64,000 bases of DNA from Leptodontidium sp. MPI-SDFR-AT-0119 (taxonomy: Eukaryota > Ascomycota > Leotiomycetes > Helotiales > Leptodontidiaceae), in contig JAHLEZ010000009.1 of the NCBI GenBank assembly GCA_020726505.1, forward strand, positions 2,666,001 through 2,730,000, given 5' to 3'. The notes beneath the pieces were generated by a model. It had not been told where the DNA came from and did no database searches. It worked only from the letters and a program-made list of their open reading frames with translations. Below are positions 56,464 through 64,000 of this stretch, piece after piece. Made by a program: the position numbers and the translations under genes. The stretch's first letter is position 1. Each line of letters begins with the position of its first letter.

Positions 56464-57354
56464 GTACAAGCTGTTTGCATAACGTGATTTAAAAATCGCG
56501 GGGCACTTAGACTACCCAAATCGTTTGAGTACACCTTACCCAGCCACTTCTAAACCCGCGCCCCTACCTCTTACACCTCAACGCTACTTCTAAGATGTGT
56601 GCAAACTAGTAAATATTAAATTGCTTATTAGAGCTTTTAATACATCTAATTTTTTAATATCATAGAGGTAAGGTTAAGGTGCTGTTTAAAGGGGCGCGGC
56701 ATTAGCATTTGAGGCTCAAAAACCTAAGCACGCTTTTACTTCTTACACCTCAACGCTACTTCTAGGATATGTATAAAGTAGTAAATATTAAATTGCTTAT
56801 TGGAGCTTTTAATATATTTAATTTTTAAATATTATAAAGGTAAGGTTGAGGTGTTATTTAAAGGGGCGCGGTATTCGTATTTAAGGCTCAAAAGCCTAAC
56901 CGCGCCCTTACTTCTTACACCTCAACGCCACTTCTAAAATATATAAAAAGTAGTAAATATTAAGTTGCCTATTAGGGCTTTCGATGCATCTAATTTTTAA
57001 ATATCATAGAGGTAAGGTTGAGGTGCTGTTTAAAGAGGCGCGGCATTAGTATTTGAGGCTCAAAAATCCGAGCGCGCCCCTCTGGGCTTGACTCACCTTC
57101 GAGTCCAAATCGCGACCTCCGCCGTATTAAATATAGCTTTACAACCACGCCTTCAGACGTAATAAAAATTAGATGCATCGAAAGCCCTAGTATGCAATTT
57201 AAATTAAGCTAAGTATTATAATATACAAAGGTTGTGTGAAGGTGTAAGGGGTAGGGGCGCGGGTTTAGAAGTTGGTCAGGTGAGGTGTGCTCGAACGATT
57301 TAGGTAGTCTAAGTGCCCCGCGATTTTTAAATCACGTTATGCAAACGGTTGTAC
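56464..57354. mobile_element. ~890-bp element with long terminal inverted repeats
   Basis: The left end (about 56464-56583) and right end (about 57239-57354) are inverted copies of each other over ~110 bp, including GTTTGCATAACGTGATTTAA and, further in, ACCCGCGCCCCTACC. The interior is AT-rich and carries three tandem ~172-bp units. There is no transposase, so this is non-autonomous or foldback-like. No certain target duplication was found. It ends about 230 bp before the start of the erg3-like gene. Confidence 0.75.
56570..57085. repeat. Three tandem ~172-bp units
   Basis: CTTACACCTCAACGC recurs at 56570, 56742 and 56914, an exact 172-bp spacing. Each unit runs through TAGTAAATATTAAattg and GGCGCGG(C/T)ATT to GAGGCTCAAAA. 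Copies differ by C/T and G/A changes. Confidence 0.85.
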
Positions 57355-57584
57355 GGACAGCGGCAAATTTCATCAGACTAGGGTCACTTCAGCAGCCCCA
57401 CAAGAATCACCTGGACCTCTTTCTCTGCGACGTCCTTACCATCCACCTCTTCTCACTACGATATCGACGCATAGAAGTCGCCTAGACCTATTCATTTGGA
57501 GTTTCTATTCTACGCCCGAGCTGCACGACAGTTATTCTTCATATCGACTGCCCCTTTCCGCATCTCGCATCAGCAGTCGCCACC

Positions 57585-58675
57585 ATGGATATCGCTCTCG
57601 AGTTTTGCGATACCTACTTCTTCGACTATGTCTTCGCCAAAACCTTCCCAGCACCGCTTCTGCCCTACAGCTTTGATGGAGCTTCCAACTCCACCATCGC
57701 GGGCTTAAAAGCAGCCTCGCCATGGCAGTACAAGCCTACCACTTCGTTCATGTATTTCACGCCCCGCAATGTGGCATATATGAGCGAGTTAAATAGGGAT
57801 AACATTTACCGACAAGCTCTCTCTCTATTCCTTATTATGTGGTACGCATTCCAATTGATGTGCCAGTGCTTCCGCTGACCCCCAGGTTTGCCGGTGGTGC
57901 TCTTTACTTCATCGTCTCGACCCTCTCCTACATCTTTGTCTTCGACAAGACAAATTTCAAACACCCTAAGTTCCTCAAGAATCAGGTTCGCCAGGAAATC
58001 AAACAAGCCTCCAACACTCTGCCTATCATGTCTCTCCTCACCATGCCCTTCTTCCTCGCCGAAGTACGAGGTTACTCGAAACTCTACGACGACCTGGGCA
58101 ACGAGCCCTTTAAACACTACAACTACCTGCAATTCCCCTTCTTCATCCTCTTCACCGACATGTTCATCTACTTCATTCACCGCGGCCTTCACGACCCGCT
58201 CATCTACAAGACGTTGCACAAGCCCCACCACAAATGGATCATACCCACGCCTTACGCAGCAATCGCATTCCACCCCGTGGACGGCTGGGCGCAATCTCTA
58301 CCCTACCACGTCTTCCCGTTTATCTTCCCGCTCCAGAAGATTGCCTACCTTGCACTGTTCTTCTTCGTACAGGTCTGGACTGTTTTTATCCATGACGGCG
58401 AGTACGTAGCTAACAGCCCGATTCTAAACGGTGCCGCCTGCCATACCATGCATCATTTGTACTTCAACTACAACTACGGACAATACACTACGCTGTGGGA
58501 TCGTCTGGGAGGCAGCTATCGCAAGCCTAATGAAGAGCTCTTCCGTAGGGAAAGCAAGATGAGCCAGAAGGAGTGGGAGAGGCAGTGTAAGGAAATGGAG
58601 CAGAGGGTCAAGGCCGTTGAAGGCGAGGACGACAGATCTTACGGTCCTTCTGAGACTGTCAAGAAGAGCATCTAG
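57585..58675 (+). CDS. erg3: C-5 sterol desaturase
   Basis: Two exons, 57585-57841 and 57886-58675, split by a 44-bp intron (GTACGC..CAG) inside IMW/FAGG; 348 residues. The three histidine clusters for di-iron are intact: HRGLH 184-188, HKPHH 197-201, HTMHH 272-276. They sit in ERG3-specific context ([43 protein letters not shown]). Transmembrane helices lie at about 78-106, 168-184 and 226-254. The enzyme introduces the C5-C6 double bond of ergosterol in the ER using O2 and cytochrome b5 electrons. The C-terminal tail is charged. An inverted-repeat element sits in the upstream region and could alter its promoter. Length and motifs are typical, so the gene looks functional. Confidence 0.93.
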
Positions 58676-58808
58676 GTCCAGATTCTCCTTCTGAGAATTC
58701 AGAATTGAGGGCCTACGTAATGCTGTTGGTATTTCCGAAACAATTTCAGATTAGGCGTCGCTTCTACTGGAACTTATACATTTCTAACCAGAATTATTAA
58801 TGCGATCA

Positions 58809-58939
58809 CAGCGTGAGAAATAAGTTAAGTTAAGTCAACCCTTTAACTTAAGTCAAAGCTTAAAAAAATCAAATCAAATCAAGTCAATGTAAATCAGAGT
58901 TACTCTGACTTATTTTTGTTTGGGTTTTCTGTCACGCTG
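58809..58939. mobile_element. 131-bp hAT-like miniature element
   Basis: It starts CAGCGTGA and ends TCACGCTG, the same terminal bases as the hAT element at 60014-60793. The subterminal regions carry AAGTTAAGT/AATCAAATCAAATCAAG motifs. The flanking 8 bp on the two sides do not match, so the insertion is old or the ends are rearranged. Confidence 0.55.
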
Positions 58940-60013
58940 GATCAGCAGCGTAGGCAACTCCAGGCCATACTGTACGCGCCTCGGCTGCAGTTGCTCCGCG
59001 CCACAAAAATAATATGAGGGTGAAGGCGAGATATGGTAACTTATCCCATCGACCGGCGCATGCCCCTTTTAGCGTGGAGGGGTTGCAGGGGGTGTTGCCC
59101 CTGGCAACGGGCACATAAACACTGGTTGGTGATATTGTAATTGTGTAACAACACACCTATTTTCTTACTTAAATAATCACATTCAAGATGCTAGAAGGTG
59201 TACAATCTAATCTAATTCTCGATGGAACTCTTTGTCTAAAGGTTCCCGCGATATCTAAGGGTTCCGGACTATTTATCCCCTTCCCTTGCCCCGATTTTCA
59301 GCCTTAAATACGATTGATTACCTTTATCTATTGATTTTAAAAATGCCTTTATAATATTCTCTTTATTCTTTATAAATAAAATCCTTTAAGGAATCGTTGA
59401 TTTTATTAATTAAAACGTGAAGAATCTAAAGGAGCTAAAGCCTTATATATGAACTAATGAATAGTACCTTACTACAATGCCGGAAATCAAGATCTTATAA
59501 TGCTTGTTCTATAAAAACAGTAATCACGTGTGATAGCGGCCTCACATATTAATACACAACATATGAAGATAATAAGAGTCTCTTAAAATTTATAATTAAG
59601 TAAGAAAGAAAGTATAAAGCGAAGAGCTTTATATAAAGAGGGGCAGCGTTATAAGGCCGATTAATCTTGGTAATACTTAGTTAGTATATCGTGTGACGGT
59701 CTTGGTGCTGACGTCACGTGTTTAGGGGCTAGTGTTTCAGCTTTGAGGATATAGGGGTCAGCTACAGCTGTCCTTCTGTATCTATTGTCCTAAGAATGAG
59801 AGTACTGTCTTGATATTACCCGTCCAGAGTGCAATCGTCACATATCGGAAATAAGGCTTTAAGCGTTCTTAACCGTTAAACTACCCCCTTCTCTTAAAGA
59901 AGCTTGTCCTTAAGCGTTAGTCTATTTCTTTATTATTATTAAGGTTATCGTAATCGTTAATACTATCTTCTTATGTTTTGATTTATTTAAGTAACTTAGT
60001 AGGGGCTCCTACT
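58940..60013. other. AT-rich decayed repeat sequence
   Basis: No intact frame. The short minus-strand frame 59156-58932 has no recognisable domain. Confidence 0.45.
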
Positions 60014-60793
60014 CAGCGTAACCAAAAAAAATCATATTAATCAATTAATAATCAATTAATCATGATTTGATTTGATTTGATTTGATTAATAGATTTTTAC
60101 ATTGATTATGATTTAATTTGATTAATAATTATGATTAATCATGATTAATCTTTGATTATATATAACCCTAAGTTAGTATTTTAAAGCGGAAGTAAATTAC
60201 CTTACTTTTAATAACTGTAAAATTATTATTTAATAACTTATATAAAGAAACGATGTATATATTTATATAATAACTTAAAACTAATAAAACTAGTTATATT
60301 ACTTAATTAATTTCAAAATAATTCTCTACTGCCTCATTATTATTAACTTGAATATCTGAGTTTTCTTTAAATAACCCCCAACTTTTAAGACTAATTATAT
60401 ACTCAAAAGTATCTTTATTAAGTCTATTTCGATCCTTATTTATAATTCTAGCTCCTTGACTAAAAAATCGTTCCGAAGAATCCGAGGTTGCCGGAATTTG
60501 TAAATAGGATCTCGCTAACAAAGAATCTATTAGAAGCTTATAGATTTTTCCATTTTGATTGTAAATTATATTATTATTAATAAAACTTATAACTTATATT
60601 TAGAAATTTCCTAATATATATTACTTAAATAAATATTCTATTTATAGAAAGTCACGTTTATATCAGGTGACATATTAATCAATTAATAATCAATTAATCA
60701 TGATTTGATTTGATTTGATTAATAATTAAAATTTGATGATTTGATTTGATTAATAGCCTCAAATCAAATCAAATCAAATCATTGGTCACGCTG
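60014..60793. mobile_element. Non-autonomous hAT transposon with 8-bp target duplication
   Basis: Ends are CAGCGTAACC and GGTCACGCTG (inverted, one mismatch). Both sides are flanked by CTCCTACT (60006-60013 and 60794-60801), the 8-bp duplication diagnostic of hAT elements. Subterminal TGATTTGATTTGA arrays are present at both ends. It holds only the last ~72 codons of a transposase, so it is an internally deleted derivative. Confidence 0.9.
60303..60521 (-). pseudogene. hAT transposase C-terminal dimerisation region
   Basis: The frame reads LARSYLQIPATSDSSERFFS, then IINKDRNRLNKDTFEYIISL and KSWGLF, matching the hAT C-terminal (hATC) domain (IPATSxxSER, RNRL, W). The DNA-binding and catalytic parts are missing. 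It is unusually well preserved for this AT-rich island. Confidence 0.85.
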
Positions 60794-60809
60794 CTCCTAC
60801 TTAGGGTAA

Positions 60810-63800
60810 TTAAGATGTGACGTACAAAAAGCGGACCCACTGACTGCAGACTGCGTATTTGGCTATATAACCTCTTTACTCCAACGCCACGTGATTTCTG
60901 CACAACAAGATGAAAATCCTTAACTTTATACAAAGTATATTTAAAGTTAGAAGCGTCGTATTAGATTAAAATTAGCTTTTGATTAGTTAAATTAGCGAGC
61001 TCAAGGGTTGCTAAAGCTATATTAACTTTGTACAGGTGTAGTCGACGTTGATTAGTTGGTTAATATACCTTAATGAATTACTACCATATGAAATTGGGAG
61101 ATTAATATAAGGAAACGACACGCGATTAGAAGTAATTATTAAATTACTTAAGTTGCGATTACTTAAGAGCTTAAGGCTTTATATATATACTATAATAAGC
61201 TTATTAAAATCTTCTAAAGTTGATTATAAATCTTTTGATTTATAATAACTCTTAGAATCGTTTAGAACAAAAAGGTTATGTGATCGGATAAGCGAATATT
61301 TTGGAAACTGGTCGGAAGTACTGATTATAAATCAACAAGTATTACTTCTTTCAAAGCATAGTTATAAAGATAAGTATAAGCCTGGGACTTAATAAGAAAG
61401 GGGATGTATACATAATATATCATCGACAGACATGGGCGTGGGTATACCCGGACGTACCCAGGGTGCTGGACGGATATCCAGCTTTTGAAAGTTAGCTGGG
61501 CGGATACCCGGGCGACTTCTGGGTTCTGGATAGGCGTAGATATTCGGATATCCCTAAAATCCGGGAATTTTGCCCCTATCCAAGAAAAAATTTAGACCTG
61601 GATAGATATCTAGGGCCACTAACCCCGGATGTATCCGGGTAGACCCGTACCCACGCCCAAGTCTGATCATCGATATATTAGTTAAATAATATAATAGATA
61701 TTACTACGGTTTTTACTATTATAATATAGAGGAATATAATTAAAGGTATTAAAGTATAATAGCACGATAATAAGCTAATAAGCCTAATACCATAAGTGAG
61801 GTCACGCGATTAAATAATCAGGTGATAACTCTCTATTAACGCGAATATCGAAGTGAAGAGCCCTTTCCCCGAGGGTAGGTTGCTCTCCTTATATCTTCGA
61901 CATCGTTTAGGCTATTCCTAATTAGACTTAATTACATGACGTATACGCTACGTACGTATTACGTAGTAACGTTACATAGCCTCACTTAGTTAAATACTAA
62001 GTGGGTATATAGTATAAATTGCTCATCCGAGGTCCCGAGCTTTACCGAGCTTTACCGAGGCTATTACGTCTCTTGTAACGTCATAAGCTAATCCTATTTA
62101 GGCATCGTAATGGAGCTAAAGGCTTGGCTAACCGGCTACCATTACATAAAGTGTATACTTAAGACGCTAATTTTAAGTTAAATAATAAAGATAAATTCGC
62201 ATAATTATTTAAAATATATAAGTAGCCCTTGCCTTATAATATAAATTAGTATAATAAGATAAGAATAATAAATATACTCCTTAAATTCCTTAGTTATCCT
62301 TAGCATATGTTTAGTTATTTTCGTATATAAATTTAGTTATAACTTATATTAAAGGTAGTCTTTAAAAGCACGTCTTTAAGACCTTCGTAATTAAAGGGGA
62401 ATTAAAGCTTTATTAATTAATTATTAATGAGTTTCAGGGCTTCTAATTCTAATTCCTTTTTTTATATTAATAAGTTAACCTCGTAAGTACTTATTATAAA
62501 AGTAACGGAGTTTCGGAGCTTAATATTAGGAAAAAAACCTACGGCACTAATCGCAGCTAATCGTTGCTTAAGTTCCTAAAAAGCTTGCATACACTAGGCG
62601 TTAAAAACGAAATTACCACTATTCGATTTATATATTCGACTTTATGGTATTAAATAAGACGGAAAAGTAAATAGTATATAAGTTTATTAAAATTATTTAT
62701 AGTATATAAATGCCGACTTGCTTAAAAAGAATTTGTTTAATTATTAATAACTTGCTACCTAATATAAATTTCGGGGTAAAAGAATTAAGACTCTTATAAG
62801 GGTTAAAAATCTATTAATTCTTTAATTATTTAAGTTAAGATACCGCGTTTTTAAAAGAAACTAATATTTAATTAAGTTGTGTTAGTTCGCGAGATATTAT
62901 ACTTAATATTTCTTTGTCTTAAAGAATCGATAGGAGAACATTTAAAAAAAATAAGGAAAAGACATCGGCTTATAGAATTATATTAAGATAAAAAGATTAA
63001 CTAATTTCGACTTGGCGAAGGAATAAGGTAGTAAGTAAAGAAAGCTTAATATAAGAAGAGAGTGAGACTAATAATGTTAGTATTTAACTAAGGTTCGATA
63101 CCTGATATCAGGGTGACAAAGAATACAACAAGTGAAGTTTAATTAAGTATATTCCGTGTGTCCCTTTCGTACGAAAGGGAAAGCTACCTTAAATACATTA
63201 AGCACCTAACCCCGTAGCTTGTATAAGTATTACTCGTACGAAACCAAGAGGCAAGGTATGAAACTAAGCTTCATTAGGCCAGGAGAGACGACTATCTTTG
63301 GAAGCTGTCAGAGTAAGAGAATGCCCCCTAGCTAAGGCTATCCCAACAAATAAAGACAAGTATTCTTTAGTATTAGTGTACTATAAACTATTAAACGAGA
63401 TTTTGTTCTTTAAAAAGAAGCTATTTCTTACTTATTGTTTTAATTAGTTAAGACTTATTAATTAAATTAATTTTTATTGCTTAGTATTAATAAGTACGTA
63501 TTATTCCTAAGATTAATTATTTAGGGAATAGGTCGCTAGTAAATTTATAAGCGAGGTGAAGTCTAATTATTAGCTAAAATTCTTGAGGGGGGGGAGTTGT
63601 GGTCTGCTGCTAAGGGACTTGAGAACTATATAGTATAATAATAACAGGGTTATTAGTAAACGTAATACTTTTATATAATATATTAATTGCTTTTTTATAA
63701 AAACGTTTATTTGTGACGACTGACGCTCATGGCAGTACGACCGGTAGGTGAATAGCTTTACCACCGGGCCAGCGGGCCCAAAAGGGTACATGAATTGGTT

Positions 63801-64000
63801 GGAGGCCAATTCAGCTATTCGACTATATCAGGGGTACGATCCTAGGTCGTAACATTATTCTCTTTACTTCGCTTACCCCCCTTTTTTTTCCTTTATTATA
63901 AGAGCTTGCGCTATTACTTACTATATGCTCTTACTAAAACTAACGTCTTTTATAAAGGTTATCTTTTTTTATTATGTAAAAGAGATAGTGTGGTATTAAG
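60810..64000. mobile_element. AT-rich island, unclassified decayed repeats
   Basis: Extremely AT-rich without coding frames, apart from the miniature element at 61427-61665. Near 63719-63840 a GC-richer patch contains, on the minus strand, TGGCCCGGTGG, which resembles a tRNA-type A box; it may be a tRNA-derived SINE or an LTR end (TGTTACGACC at about 63853), both unproven. Confidence 0.45.
61427..61665. mobile_element. 239-bp MITE with hAT-type 8-bp target duplication
   Basis: Terminal inverted repeats CAGACATGGGCGTGGGTA and, read inward from the right, CAGACTTGGGCGTGGGTA (17 of 18 match). Flanked by ATCATCGA on both sides (61419-61426 and 61666-61673). The interior has repeated CCGGGTA/GGATATCC motifs and no coding capacity. 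Its GC content is much higher than the surrounding island, indicating later insertion. Confidence 0.9.

Noticed and set aside
57806..58294. 162-codon minus-strand frame opposite erg3
   Set aside because: A shadow of the erg3 coding strand caused by its codon usage.
10930..58675. A biosynthetic cluster joining the hydroxylases, epoxide hydrolases and desaturase
   Set aside because: The genes are 5-15 kb apart, separated by transposons, and no core synthase is present.
63719..63853. tRNA-derived SINE or tRNA gene
   Set aside because: An A-box-like TGGCCCGGTGG is present but I could not find a B box, a cloverleaf or copies elsewhere in the window.
1..64000. CRISPR arrays, rRNA genes or bacterial operons
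   Set aside because: No spaced repeats, no rRNA motifs, and the genes carry fungal introns.

Overview
The window looks like nuclear DNA of a filamentous ascomycete (Pezizomycotina; Leotiomycetes or a relative is a guess). Genes carry short introns of about 45-60 bp with GT..AG ends and CTAAC/CTGAC-like branch sites. The gene content is typically fungal: an ERG3-type desaturase, a GH78 rhamnosidase, a rhodopsin-domain membrane protein, a transcription-factor-like gene, and HET and NWD-NACHT-WD40 remnants. Gene-bearing stretches of ordinary composition alternate with AT-rich islands full of decayed transposons. Many broken genes carry TAG/TAA stops where CAG or CAA would fit, i.e. CpA to TpA changes, the signature of repeat-induced point mutation (RIP).

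Layout. 1-4.1 kb: no confident gene, a 144-bp inverted-repeat element, then an AT-rich island with nested solo LTRs. 4.2-5.6 kb: a Tc1/mariner transposase scrap and an intact secreted endonuclease/exonuclease/phosphatase. 7.1-9.0 kb: a kinase-TPR gene with one premature stop and a small spliced gene upstream. 9.0-10.3 kb: AT-rich island. 10.9-12.0 kb: an intact fatty-acid-hydroxylase-superfamily membrane enzyme. 13.1-14.8 kb: a pogo/Fot1-type transposase relic and an 18-bp minisatellite. 15.8-17.7 kb: convergent relics of the N-terminus and C-terminus of NWD-NACHT-WD40 (NLR-like) genes. 17.9-19.0 kb: an SGNH/GDSL esterase with a frameshift. 20.7-22.2 kb: a rhodopsin-domain membrane protein. 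23.6-24.4 kb: an unknown decayed gene. 24.8-27.0 kb: a GH78-like secreted rhamnosidase. 28.4-30.1 kb: a fungal transcription-factor-like gene with one stop. 33.3-33.9 kb: a DUF3237-like protein. 34.4 and 36.1 kb: relics of a PRISE-type SDR and a HET domain. 37.3-42.6 kb: a young Ty1/Copia retrotransposon with same-length LTRs that read the same by eye and a 5-bp target duplication. 43.3-44.1 kb: a conserved-looking uncharacterised protein. 45.2 and 49.8 kb: more pogo-type transposase scraps. 46.1-47.2 and 51.6-53.1 kb: two different epoxide hydrolases, the second with an 11-nt micro-exon. 53.2-55.6 kb: a fast-decaying unknown gene or genes. 56.5-57.4 kb: an element with long terminal inverted repeats, about 230 bp upstream of an intact erg3-like gene at 57.6-58.7 kb. 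58.8-64 kb: an AT-rich island with two hAT-type elements, each with perfect 8-bp target duplications.

The intact genes are secreted or membrane enzymes (nuclease-like, rhamnosidase, epoxide hydrolases, fatty-acid/sterol hydroxylases) and do not form an evident biosynthetic cluster. I see no convincing new defence or regulatory system. The strongest signal is the density of nested transposon insertions together with RIP-like nonsense mutations that also hit genes which do not look repetitive.
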